Assembly (NCBI GenBank): GCA_016271365.2 | Contig: CM057454.1 | Location: 695,221,501-695,285,500, forward strand | DNA from: Neoceratodus forsteri | Lineage: Eukaryota > Chordata > Ceratodontiformes > Ceratodontidae | DNA length: 64,000 nucleotides | Reading direction: 5' to 3' | Part shown: one piece after another, positions 34,609 through 45,117 of the stretch | How the letters are laid out: every line of letters starts with the position of its first letter | Position numbering within the stretch: position 1 is the first letter of the stretch | Made by a program: the position numbers and the translations under genes | The notes under the pieces: model-generated | The model's input: the letters and a program-made list of their open reading frames with translations, nothing else | What the model was told of the DNA's origin: nothing | The model's database searches: none

Positions 34609-35640
34609 AGAAGAAGAAGAAGAAGGATGTAGGGAAACAATGGGCTAACCTTTAGGGAGACTTAGCAGAGGCAACAAGCCTTTGTGTTACTCAACTAAGC
34701 AAAACACAGAGAAAAATAACAGTATGGTTCTCAAAGGATGTTGCAGGGAAGGTAAGCGAGAAAAGGTTAGCTTTCAAGAGGTACAATGAAACACAGAGGG
34801 GAGAAGACAGGGAACTGTATCTGGAAAAGCAAAGGGAAGCAGGAAATGCAGTCAGGAGTGCAAAATAGCAAATGGAGAAAAAATAGCCCCGGGAATTAAG
34901 AAAGGAGGCAAGACAGTTTTATGTATATTAGTGAAAGAAAGAAGATCAGTGGTGGAATTGTGAGGTTAAAAAGGGAGGGAGGTTGTGTGTGGAGAGGGAC
35001 CTAGAAAAAGCAACAATCATGAACAAATATTTTTGTTCAGTATTCACAGAAGAAGGGGAAGGGAAAGGACCCTATTGGGCGATAGATGCACCAATGGAAG
35101 AGAGGTGTACACCAGCCCGTTTGCGTAGGAAAGAGTCCTAAAGGAACTTGAGAATCTGAAAGGGGACAAGGCTATGGGGCCAGATGGGACACATCCCAGA
35201 ATATTAAAGGAACTTAGAGAGGTGCTGGCAGGTGGTTCCATGGGACTGGAGGAGGGCAAATGTATTCCCTCTCCACAAAAGTGGGAACAAAGAGTAGGCT
35301 GGCAACTACAAGCCAGTCAGCCTGACCTAAGTGGTGGTGAAATTAATGGAGTCACTGCTAAAGGAAATGATTGTGATATTTATTGAATCAAGTGGAGCAC
35401 AGGATCTGAGGCAGCATGGGTTCACAGCGGTAAGGTCTTGTCAAACAAATCTGATAGATTTCTTTGACTGGGTGACCAGGGAAGAAGATCGAGGAGGGGC
35501 GGTGGATGTGGCCTTCCTAGATTTCAGCAAGGCCTTCAACACCGTGCCACATAGGAGGTTGATAAATAAGATGGTCAGCCTGGGAATGGGCCCCAAGGTG
35601 GTAAACTGGGTCAGAAATCGGTTCAGCATTTTGTTGCACA
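34360..35640 (+). mobile_element. CR1-type LINE fragment, truncated at both ends
   Basis: The fragment starts at the end of the endonuclease (VGSHLVSSDH at about 34390). It runs through the basic linker and RT motifs (GPDGTHPRILKEL at 35174, QDLRQHGFTA, VDVAFLDFSKAFNTVPHRRL) to VNWVRNRF at about 35630. There it stops abruptly, before the catalytic FADD. Both ends are lost, so the 3' loss needs a later deletion or recombination rather than ordinary 5' truncation. A (GAA)n microsatellite has grown inside it. Confidence 0.88.
34577..34625. repeat. (GAA)n microsatellite
   Basis: About 16 GAA units, with early GAG variation, lie within the basic linker region of the CR1 fragment. They give a run of glutamates in the plus-strand frame. 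Confidence 0.9.
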
Positions 35641-36149
35641 CTGTCAAAGAATACTCAAAGACCAATTTGAAATAAAGAAAAGTATGATTTATTCAGCAAA
35701 ACTGTTCATAACATCCTGAGCCATTGCCAGTCATCCACAGATGTTACCCCAGCAGTTTGCATCTAACCAAGTATTCATGAGGGGGCAGTAGTATGAAGAA
35801 CAACACATACATTTATAGTCAATTTGTTATGACATCACAATAGGGCATGGAATTCAAAACATGTGACTAAAGGTCTAACCATTTTTCTTATTTTATACAT
35901 ATACATAAAATAATAAAAAGTGAAAAAAACAACAGTTTCAGTTCTACTGTATGAATGATTGCAGCTAACATGGTATCATACTACTTACAGAACTGTAAAT
36001 TCCATTTAAACATTTGAGCCTTTCAATACATTTTATATCCATATTAGTGTACTATACCATACAACACTTATCCATCAATGTGCAGTTAAATGATAGGTAT
36101 CATAGGTATATACTGATCTAAAAATATTCATGTCCATTGTGCTTGCTGC
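35641..36149. other. Unassigned; possible 3' region of the antisense LINE at 36150
   Basis: No coding sequence. Because the LINE piece at 36150-36580 is antisense, its 3' untranslated region would lie here. The minus strand has a TGAATAAATC signal-like string near 35690. This is inference. Confidence 0.3.
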
Positions 36150-36580
36150 TTGGTTTATAATACCCCCAATTTGTAATGGTTGTCCAATTTAACTTTAAAG
36201 GTACCCAGTGACATACTGCCTACTACTTCCTCAGGCAAAGAGTTCCACACAGGGACCACTCTTTTGTTAAACCATCTTTTACATTGCCATGTTTCGCAAT
36301 TTTCACCATTTAACTGTAGTGAATGTGCTCTTGTGGAGTAAGCTTGATCTCTAAATGTCAAACCTAGCCGCTCCCAGAGGTCTTGGTCTGTCAATGCTGT
36401 GAACAATAAAAACAAGTCTCCTCTTAGCCTTCTATACTCCAAAGTAAACAAGTTTACCACTTCCAACCTGAAATGATAATCCCTGTCTTCCACACCTCTT
36501 ATGTAGCATGTTGCTCTCCATTGGATCCTCTTCATATATATCATATATTTGTTTAAGTAAATGCAGTATTTAAACATAGG
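36150..36580 (-). pseudogene. CR1-group ORF2 C-terminus, different family, antisense
   Basis: A 140-codon minus-strand frame contains IQWRATCYIRG, NLFTLEYRRLRGDL and WNSLPEEVVGSMSLGTFKV. These blocks correspond to the post-RT domain of CR1-group LINEs, but the wording differs from the dominant family (LNMYTLEERRERGD). It represents a separate lineage. Only the C-terminus is preserved, and it is open throughout. Confidence 0.8.
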
Positions 36581-37261
36581 CTATCATTATATAATTCATG
36601 TATTTTTAAACAGTACATTGATGTAAGGCAGCACAGATTTTCTAATGTTATAAGAATAACTTCATTATTGGCACCCACCATCAACTGATTCCTGTGATCA
36701 ACTTTCTAATTGCATGGAAAGTTCCTGGGGATTCACCGGTACAGAGCCATGAGGTGCTATCAAATGTCTGATTTGTGCCAAGGCATCCCATGACCTGAAA
36801 ATCACAAAAATATAAATGATTATCAAATATCAAAATCTATATCTCCAGATTAATCATGTTAAAGCAGAAAAAATGTCGACAGAGATAAAAATATAAAATA
36901 AATACAAATTAATAGAATAAGAGTTGATGCTGAGAAGTCTATAGTGAGCCAGAGTGAGAAGACGAGAGTAGGAGGGAGCAATGGGCAGGAGTGGGTGGTG
37001 GTGGTGGTGGGGGAGACAAAGTCGTTATCTATATGGTGAAGCAATGCTGGCCCATATGGATAAAAGACACAAATCTGATCTACTATTGATTCGGGGGGGA
37101 TGGTTGTATGGAGAGGGCAGAGGGAGGTGAGAATGTAGATAGTAAGATAAATATCGCTAACAATGGGTATTATTGCAGACTACTGATATAAATTACATCA
37201 CAGATAGGGTTTAAGATCCCACATTTCATTTATGCCATGCAGATTCACTGTGTTAAGTAAG
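36581..37261. other. Unassigned; contains a (GGT)n tract
   Basis: No gene recognised. A (GGT)-rich run lies at about 36993-37012. Confidence 0.35.
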
Positions 37262-37403
37262 AATAATACCCAACAGGGTGGGCATTATTGGGATATAATG
37301 GACCTCCCATGGATGTAATGAGGCCTGATGCCAAAAGTGGAGGGCCTTATAGCCCCTGGAAGGTCCATTATATCACATAACACTCACTCTGGAGGGTATT
37401 ATT
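37262..37403. mobile_element. 142-bp hairpin MITE
   Basis: The left arm (AATAATACCC... GATATAATGGACC) and right arm complement (AATAATACCC... GATATAATGGACC) pair for about 45 bp around a short loop with AGGCC/GGCCT pairing. GGGTATTATTGCA also occurs just upstream near 37165. No transposase is present and the superfamily is unknown. Confidence 0.7.
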
Positions 37404-38295
37404 GCACTTAGAAAATGGGCTAACTTTATTGCTGTTTTTTTAATCATAACATTTATAGAAAAAGAGGGTGAAATATTAATATAAATGAACTGAAATGGCA
37501 GCTTATGTAAAATAGTCCCTTTATTTCCACTAGAGGGTGGTGCTGCTTATGAGAATCATTTTCTGTATTACAGTGCAGTGCAGTGTCTCTTGTATATGGC
37601 TAGCACTAAATATTATTGTTACTTTTCAGTACCCCCCCCCCCCATGAGTTTTCTGACCGGGCTATTGTTAGAGATTGTTCTATGTGGTAAAAAAATGGTT
37701 TCATTTCCAGACTGTGAGCGGGGAGCGAGTGGCAGTACTGCAGTGAAAATGGTGTGCAGTCATGTCAGGTGTGATTCTACAGTTAATATAGAACTTTGCT
37801 CAGCTGATGCACTCGGCCAGCAAATAAAAAGGTATTTTCATTTACATTACAGTTGGGAAACTTGTTATTTCATCTTGGCTGGGGCAGGGACAGGAGCAAG
37901 ACTTTCCTTAAATCAGTCCTGGAAATGGAGTCGAGTTGCCAGCTAGCATCAGTTGTGAGAATGGGCTCGAGAAGGTCGCAGCGCTGGTGTCGTTGGTAAA
38001 ATAAGGAAGAAAGAAAACAGTTTTTTTGTGTTGCTGCCTTTCTTTTTAAATATACAGTAGTACTGTAATAGCAGGTATAGGGACTGTTCTGAGGACTGGC
38101 TGGGGGAGCTCTAGATTACTCTCTTGCTAAGTGAGCTAAAAAAAAAATGGCTATTGTGATTCACAGGGACATGAGCAGAGGGATACCAGATGGTGATGGG
38201 TGCTGCCAGGACACACTTGTTTTGTACAGTTGTTAAGAAACAACAGTACGGGTGCAAGGGTGTTTCAGCCAATCAGGATTGAACTTTTAAAGAGC
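37404..38295. other. Unassigned; includes a poly-C run
   Basis: A C13 run lies at about 37631-37643. The 122-codon plus-strand frame at 37578-37946 crosses it and has no domain I recognise. I would not call it a gene. Confidence 0.35.
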
Positions 38296-39382
38296 CTATT
38301 TTCTAAGTCTGTATATCCAATAGCCCTCCCTTCTTACAAGCATGTTTGCATGATTCCCACCTCTTTTTCCACACTTCATCGCCTCTAGGCCCATGCATTT
38401 AAGTTTTTTTGGATCTGAATTATGCATTCCCAGAAAATGTATCCCCACAGCCTTGTTCACCCTCTTGTTTATCACACACTGAAAATGTTCATGAATTCTT
38501 TCTTTTAAACTTCTGACAGTTCTTCCACACAACTAAAACCACAGGTATACCATATTAAGTACAATACAAAGACAGTATCACAAATAATGGAGTCTCTAAT
38601 GGGCATATCTCATTTATCACTGAATGAAGAAAGACCCATTCCGGGGTTTACATATTTGCACATATTGCACCTTAAGCATCTGTAGTTTCCTGCTGGTCTC
38701 TTGAGTAACCACATACCATGCTCTTGTTCCTCAGCCTGTAAATTAATATCCATTAGCTTATGGATAGGGGCTCTCTTAAATGTAACTCTTGGTGGGGTAT
38801 CTACTGCTCCCCTTACTGATGGGTCTCTTAGTAAGATGGGCCAGTTTATACATATGATATTACCTATGGAGCCCAAAATACTATTGTACTGTGTGGAAAA
38901 GAGAATAGGTCCCCAGTCTATGTTTTGTCCTTCATATGTTTGGATTTCTCTGTGTTTTTTTTCTTAACATCCCTGTATACTTTTTCAACAATGTCTATCC
39001 CATACCCTCTCTCAAAAAAAATATTTTTTAATTCTGTGGCCTTTGTTTCAAAGCCTCTGTCAGATTAATAATTTTTACGCACTCAACATCTGGCTATAAG
39101 GTATTGAATTCTTTAACCTGACTAGATAAGCACTGTTGTATCTCGATACTGCATTAGTGGCAGTCTTTTTTCTGAAGCCTTTGGTGCTGACTCTCTCTGT
39201 CAGTGGGTCCCCCATAAGTGTTAGGTCCAAGAAGTCAACACTGTCTTTCACCATAGTACAGGTGAATCGCAAGTTTACATCATTATTGATGAGCGATTTA
39301 ATAAATTATCTAGCCATTTCTTTATCACCTTCCCACACACACAAACAATTATCAATGTAACAAAATATTTTTTTCATATTGC
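38296..39382 (-). pseudogene. Penelope-like element, C-terminal RT and GIY-YIG part
   Basis: Minus-strand reading from 39382 down gives YIDNCLCVWEGD, where the usual catalytic YIDD is YIDN (complement of 39348-39359). It continues with NNDVNLRFTCTMVKDSVDFLDLTLMGDP, then GFRKKTATNAVSRYNSAY and LKNSIPYSQ. The GIY-YIG-type endonuclease end (38532-38296) follows with CGRTVRSLKERIHEHFQ and REGYWIYRL. Frame breaks lie between the blocks. This is the 3' half of a Penelope-like element whose 5' half lies at 43.8-46.5 kb. Confidence 0.85.
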
Positions 39383-39388
39383 TATAAA

Positions 39389-39805
39389 ATGGATTGTGGG
39401 AAGCAAATCCATAGGATAACTAGGGTGGTAGCCAGGAGGGAGGAGCTGAATGTCATTGTCCACCTCGGGACCAATGACTTGGTGAGAAGAAGGGTAGAGT
39501 TAGCCAGAGTCCAGGAGGATTTCAGTAAGCTGGGAGAGGACCTGAAACAGGTAGCACATTCTGTGTCATTCTCGGAAGTACTACCTGTCCTAGGCATGAG
39601 GGAGACCAGGGCACACCACATCCAAACCTTCAACTCCTGGTTGAAGGATTGGTGTGAAAGGGAAGGATTTGGCTTCATAGGGGACTGGGGCCCAACCTGG
39701 GCAGATGCAGGCTTGTATCAGGAGGATGGCCTGCATCTGTCTGGAAAGGGGACCTTAGTCCTTAGTGAGAAGTTGGAATGCTACAGCAGAGACCATTTAA
39801 ACTGA
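39389..39805 (+). pseudogene. CR1 ORF1 esterase domain, 5'-truncated but open
   Basis: 138 codons are uninterrupted to a TGA at 39803-39805. VIVHLGTND at residues 22-30 is the SGNH block III (Gly and Asn retained). FNSWLKDWC and YQEDGLHLS near the end supply the Asp-x-x-His block. The block I serine region lies upstream of the truncation. This domain is known from CR1-type ORF1 proteins, where an esterase role in retrotransposition has been proposed. The start Met is only the first internal ATG, not the native start. Confidence 0.85.
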
Positions 39806-40029
39806 CCAAGGGGGAGCACCAGGAGACAGGTGGCTTGAACACCCCCAGCAAGAACATGCAAAGTAAAATTGACAACAGGAACAATGCAAGTGAGCAGTGA
39901 GGGGCAGGCAGGGGAAACTTTTATAAGGGGGATAAGGGGGGCAAAAGCACATGAGCATGAATATCGGGTTGGGGGGAAGAAGCAAAGTAGAGAAAACAGA
40001 AACAGAGGGAAGACAGGGAGTAAAACATG

Positions 40030-42960
40030 GAAGGTCATGTTCACAAATACCTGCAGTCTGGAAAATAAGGTTCAAGACCTGGAAGCCTTGATGATGGATG
40101 CAAACCTTGATATAGCAGCAATAACAGAGATGTGGTATTCTGCTACTCACAGCTGGGACATCAGTGTACCAGCTCATACATTGTTCAGAAGGGACAGGGA
40201 AGGTAAAAAGGGAGGAGGTGGCCCTGTACGTCAGAGAAGGCCTAAAGGCTACAGAAGTACAGAAAAGGCAGGGGGAGGCTGAGGCAATGTGGATCACCCT
40301 TGAACCTGGAAATGGCACAGCAATATGTAGATGGATGATCTACAGAACTCCAGCACAGGGGAAGGAAGTGGACATGGTACTAGTGAAGGAAATTCACAAC
40401 ATGGCAGCTAAAGGTGAAATCCTGTTGATGGGAGATTTCAATATGCCAGACATGGATTGGACCAGCTGGACTCAGACAGCGGGTGCATGAGCCAACCAGG
40501 GACAAATCAATTCTAGACCTGGTATAGACCAATGGGAACAGAGTCGAAAGAATTCAGATGGAAGGGCAGCTGGGATACAGCGACTGCCACATGGTGTTGT
40601 CTGACATGGAGACAGGGACTCAGTTAAGCCGCACAAGGGCAAAAATATTAGATTTCAGGAGGGCGGATTTCAATGAAATGGGTAGATATTTAAAAGCAGT
40701 CCTGGAGAAGGTAGAGGTAATGAAAGGGGTGGAGGAACAATGGGGAAGACTAAAATGAGCCATTCTGGAGGTAATTAACCAATGCATTAGGGTAGTGGCC
40801 AAAGGGAAAAGAAGAAAGAAACCACTATGGTTTTCTAAAAAGGTGGGAGTCAAAGTAAGGGATAAAAGAGCAAGTTTCAGGAAGTATAAGGGGACCCAAA
40901 GGGAGGAGGACAAGGAGGTGTACCTTGAATGTCTCAAAGTGGCTGCAAAGGCTGTTAGGAAAGCCAAAGCACAGACAGAGGAGGGTTTAGTGTGGTCTGT
41001 GAAAAAAGGGGACAAGACATTCTATAGGTACATCAGCGATTGAAGAAAAAACGGAGGTGGGGTGGGATTGTGGGGCTCAAAGTGGAGGAGGGAGAGTGTA
41101 AGGAGGGAGATCTAGACAAGGTAGAAATACTGAACAATTACTTCTGTTCAGTATTCACTGAGGAGGGAGAGGGTCCAAGGACCACAGTTGGGAGCAGAGG
41201 GCAATCGGGGAATTGACATCAGTCCATTCACAGTGGAGAGAGTTCTGGAGGAACTCACAAAGCTGAAAGGTGGATAAAGCCAAGGGGCCAGATGACATAC
41301 ACCCAAGGATATTAAGGGAGCTGCAGAGGAACTAGCAGCACCTGTAGCCATCCTGTTCACAGTCACTCAACACAGGTATGGTTCCAGAGGACTGGAAGAG
41401 GGCACATGTAGTCCCACTGCCCAAACATTGCAGTAGGGTGGAAGTGGGGAACTACAGGCCAGTCCACCTCGGTATGTAGACAGAAGGGTGAAACCCCATT
41501 GGCAAAATCTTCCACAATGACATTTTCAACAAGATTCGTAAATGTCGCTGTGGAGGACACGCTGATGAAATTTCATCCTTTCACCAACTTTCTCCCCCCC
41601 CTTCGCGTTAACTTTGACTGGAGTTAACAATCCGTAAGAAAGGGTGTGTGGGGGGCATAGCCCCCCCGCATGGGGGATTCATGGGTGCAGTCAGCCCCTG
41701 ATAGAAGCCAGACCAATGTCTGACAGGCAAAATTTTGCCTGTCGACATCGGGGATGTCTCTATGCTGCACGTAGACAACGATGTTGTTGTGTCAGCATAG
41801 GTAAACCATCAGCCTCATCTCAGTGGTAGGAAAGATCATGGAGACACTGCTGAAAGAAAGTTTAGAGGCACACCTGGAATCCATTGGTTCCCAGAATCTG
41901 AGTCAGCACTGATTCACATGAGGAAGGTCTTGTCAAACAAATCTGATAGATTTTTTTTATTGAGTGACTAGGGAAATGAATCAGGGAGGGGCCGTAGACA
42001 TCGCCTACCCGGATTTCAACAAATCATTTGATACTGTCCCACACAGAAGGCTGGTTAACAAGATGAGTAGTCTTGGCATGGGGCATAAGCTGATACAGTG
42101 GGCTAGAAACTGGCTGACAGAAGGCAGAGGATGGTGGTAAATGGGATCCAATCTGGGGAGAGAGAGAGGTGACCAGCAGAGTGCCACAAGGTTGAGTACT
42201 GGGACCAGTCCCGTTCAATGTCCTCATTAGTGACATTGCAGAGGGGGTGGAAGGAAAGGTCTGCCTATTTGCAGATGACACCAAGATCTGCAACAGGGTG
42301 AATACTCCAGAATGGGTGCAGACAAGGAAGAGGGACCTGGAGAAGCTTGAGAAATGGTTGGAGGTGTGGCAACTGAGGTTCAATGCAAAAAAGTGCATGA
42401 TAATGCACCTTGGTAGGGAGAACCCTGGGGAGACCTACAGGATAGGGGGGAGGTGCTGACCATTACCAAAGAGGAGAGGGGCCAAGGGGATATCATATCT
42501 GATGACCTGAAGGTATCAAAGCAGTGTGCAAAGGCTGCAGGGAGGGCCAGTTACATGCTGGGATGCATAGGCAGAGGTGTTACTAGTAGGGGGCAGGAAG
42601 TGGTGATGCCATTGTATAAAACACCAGTAAGGCCTCATCTGAAGTACTGTGTGCAGTACTGGAGACCTCACATGAGTAAGGACATAAATATGGTGGAGGC
42701 TGTTGAGAAGGGAGACAAAAGATGGTGCATTGTTTGCACCACAAAACATATGAGGAGAAACTAAGAGACCTCAATATGTACTCACTGGAGGATAGGAGAG
42801 AAAGGGGCGACGTGATAGAAACTTTTAAGTCCCTCAAGGGCATAAACAAGGTACAGTTGGGAGATCTTTTCCAATGTAGAAAAGATACCAGAACAAAGGG
42901 GCGCAATATGAAATTGGGGGGGGGGGAGATTAAGAGGTAACATGAGGAAGTTTTTCTACA
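40030..42960 (+). pseudogene. CR1 ORF2 (endonuclease plus reverse transcriptase), broken
   Basis: Blocks in order: endonuclease with NTCSLENKVQDLEALM, AAITEMW and GDFNMPDMDW (40425); SDCHMVLSD near 40590, where an inserted residue disturbs the SDH motif; a basic linker opening KGKRRKKPLWFSKKVG and ending KTFYRYISD (41040); RT entry near 41260; FNKSFDTVPHRRL-like wording near 42020; FADD at 42268-42279; and LRFNAKKCMIMHLGRENPGE. The C-terminal HLKYCVQYWRPHMSKDI and LNMYSLEDRRERGDVI blocks run to about 42950. The foreign insert at 41465-41812 separates the RT entry from the palm. Multiple frameshifts are present. Confidence 0.85.
41465..41812. mobile_element. ~350-bp insertion within CR1, unclassified
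   Basis: CR1 reads NYRPV... up to about 41464 and resumes at CAGCCTCATCTCAGTGGTAG (41812). The sequence between belongs to neither. It contains an 18-bp perfect palindrome, CAGGCAAAATTTTGCCTG, near 41727, GGGGGGCATAGCCCCCCC near 41652, and GTAGACA near both ends. I cannot define clean terminal repeats or a target duplication. Confidence 0.6.
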
Positions 42961-43249
42961 CAGAACGGGTGGTGAACATTTAGAATAGTCTGCCACAAGA
43001 GGTAGTAGGGGAAAGCACAGTGGAGGGGTTTAAACATGCCTGGGACAAGCACATGGAAACCTTGGGTAGGAAGGGAGTGATGAAAAGCCATTGACTACTT
43101 AGGGTGAGTGGATACATACATGTATAGGGCCTATGGGCAGACTGGATGGGCCTAGCAGTCCTTATCTGCTGACAATTTCTATAGTTTGATGTTAGCTACA
43201 TTATGTATATTAAGTAGTTCCCAGTAGCCCATAAATAAATTTGCATCAG

Positions 43250-43660
43250 GGAGGGGGACATTACTGCCTCAATGGCCAACCCACATGCCTGCAGACAATA
43301 AGGAACGGGGTCATAATGTCGCAAGACATTATGCTGCAACAATATACCAAGCTGCCAATACAGTGTGATATATTGCAAGCAGCATATGTCTTTCTTTTGA
43401 GGTGGGCTCTGCCACCGTACCCCACACTACGGGGGCTGCACCCTCAAACCTTCCCCCCAACTAAAATAACCAACTCAGGGGGGTTACACTTAACATCACA
43501 CACAATGCAAAAAATAAAGCAAATTCCTTTCGTCTGGGACCGGGAATCAAAACCCGGTCCCAAATGCAGCGCCTCCCTCCCTTGCAGCCTGTGAATCACC
43601 CCATCGAGCCATGGCAGCTGCTCGTGGGCCCCACCTCCCAGTACTGATCTCATCCCCTAC
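43250..43660 (-). mobile_element. tRNA-headed SINE-like insertion, antisense
   Basis: On the minus strand GGGACCGGGTTTTGATTCCC followed by GGTCCC is a near-perfect T-arm/box B stem at about 43540-43562. GATGGGGTGATTCACAGG lies upstream in the box A/D-arm position. Downstream GAGTTGGTTATTTTAG resembles the sequence after the head at 15.6 kb. It lies between the Penelope-like 5' part and the CR1 copy. The outer limits are approximate. Confidence 0.55.
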
Positions 43661-43794
43661 CTGGGAAGAGTGAAAGGGTGCACTACCACGTATACATCCT
43701 TTCATGGTTTTGCACCCTCTCACTGTACACTACCAAGCTGTTCCTGTTGCACAGTTTTAACGTGCGTGGTACAGCATACAATAAAGGGACCCAG

Positions 43795-44344
43795 TAGGAA
43801 TAATAATTGTTCTCAAACTTAAAAACTTTGTGTGTTAGTACAAAATCTAAAACTTTTGCAATAAAATCTACAGGTGTCACGGCATGGATCTCACAATTCT
43901 CCAAAAAATATCTATAGGCCCTAATCCCATTCTCATTTTTAATTGATGTGTACAAAGATTCTACATCAATTACAAGCCAGATATAGTTGGTTTTCCACTC
44001 TAGATCTAACAGTTTACTAATAACATCTCCTGTGTCCCTTAGGTAGGAAGGTTATTTCCTTACAGGTTCTTGTAAAAAAAATTAACAAAATTGTCCAAAT
44101 TCTCAGTAAGGGAACCTGTTCCCAAAATTATAGGTCTTTCTTGTGGGGATTCTAAATTTCTGTGTACTTTAGACAAAGCATTGATGGTGGGCATTATAAG
44201 GTTAAAAATTCCAGCTAGCTTTATATTCATCATCTTTGATGGAACCCTCACTTACTGCCTCCTGCAGCATCTTGTACAGTTCTTTTTTGTAGTTTAATAG
44301 TTGGTTTCCTGGAAGCTTGATATAACCATGCATTGTCGGTACCC
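43795..44344 (-). pseudogene. Penelope-like element, RT core
   Basis: Minus-strand reading from about 44330 down: KELYKMLQEAVSEG-type wording across frames, TINALSKVHRNLESPQERPI, GSLTENLDNFVNFF, LPSYLRDTGDVISKLLDLEW and DVESLYTSIKNENGIRAYRYF, which carries the catalytic Asp of the RT A motif. FVLTHKVFKFENNYY follows. At that point, just before the expected GTAMG-type B motif, the element breaks off. The next Penelope block (YIDN) is at 39.35 kb, beyond the SINE and CR1 insertions. Confidence 0.85.
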
Positions 44345-44805
44345 GGTTAGATGAGCGCTACATTTATAGCACCAGTCAAGAGAGCGCTAGTCCGTATAGC
44401 GCTTCCAGAGACAGCGAGCAGGGATTTACAGCACTAGCCATATGTGCGCCACTGACAGATGTCCATGGTACTGCTGTACAGAAAGCGGCAGCAGAATCCA
44501 GGAGCCCGGCTAAGCTGCTTCTGTGGTGTGCAGGGCTGAGGCATAAAGCAACTCTGCCAGGCAACAGTGGAGACCAGGATTCTAATCCTTGTCTCCAAAA
44601 TGTTTTGCCAAACAGGACTTTAACGCTTGTGAGAGGGGCTATGTAAACAGTATTCCATGGCCCCACATATTTTTCTTGCCCAGTGATGCTCTCTTCCCCC
44701 GGAGAGATAATTCTTATTAGGGTTGGTACGGCTCTATTTGTTCTGTGCCTTTCTTGCCAACTGCATTCTTGTTGGCACTGTGCTGACCCAGTGCACTACT
44801 TGTCT
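44345..44805 (-). mobile_element. Inserted SINE-like unit within the Penelope-like element
   Basis: Penelope-like coding stops at each side of this ~460-bp block. On the minus strand GGAGACAAGGATTAGAATCC followed by TGGTCTCC forms a T-arm/box B-like stem near 44570-44595. At the other end AGCGCTACATTTATAGC and AGCGCTAGTCC... ATAGCGCT give short repeats around 44355-44402. The family relation to the units at 15.6 and 43.5 kb is likely but weak. Confidence 0.5.
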
Positions 44806-45117
44806 CTAAAAGGCTATATACCATGTCATAATATCCCTCTGTCCATTATTACAACATTTCCCCTTTATCTGATGGCTTAATAATCACCTCTTTACATTCA
44901 ATCAGTTCACTTAGGCCTGTTTTTCCGCAGTGGAAATATTCTGAGTAGTAGTGAACATTTTATTTAACAACATGTTAACTTGCTGTAATACTACTTTCTC
45001 AAAGGCTAGAACTGAATTGTAGTAGGTACTAGGACACAATTTTGATTTACTTTTGAACATAGATTTCCTTGTCTCTGCACCTTCTAGGACTGTGAGCCCA
45101 TGAACTCATTTTTGAAT
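44806..45117 (-). pseudogene. Penelope-like element, N-terminal part
   Basis: Minus-strand reading across one or two frames gives FKSKSKLCPSTYYNSVLAFEK-like wording, then SELIECKEVIIKPSDKG near 44890 and GYYDMVY at about 44815. The IKPSDKG block is a signature of the region just upstream of the RT core in Penelope-like elements. The element continues beyond the CR1 copy at 45118-46210. Confidence 0.75.

Larger units (their letters stand above)
39383..43190 (+). mobile_element. CR1-type LINE, longest copy, inserted in the Penelope-like element
   Basis: A 3.8-kb sense copy with ORF1 from the GTND block on, all of ORF2, and a 3' end near 43187. It lies between the two halves of the antisense Penelope-like element, so it is younger than that element. 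About 345 bp of foreign sequence interrupt it at 41465-41812. Frame breaks in ORF2 make it inactive. The 3' tail is short and lacks the long TATGTTTC reiteration of other copies. Confidence 0.92.

Noticed and set aside
35641..36149. Solo LTR in antisense orientation
   Set aside because: A polyadenylation-like string is present, but I could not find TG...CA ends with a flanking duplication.
37578..37946. 122-codon plus-strand frame
   Set aside because: It crosses a poly-C run, has no recognisable domain and lies in repeat-rich DNA. Kept only as unassigned.
43540..43562. Possible tRNA gene from a perfect T-arm-like stem
   Set aside because: No closing acceptor stem, anticodon arm or normal spacing to a box A. 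A tRNA-derived SINE fits better.
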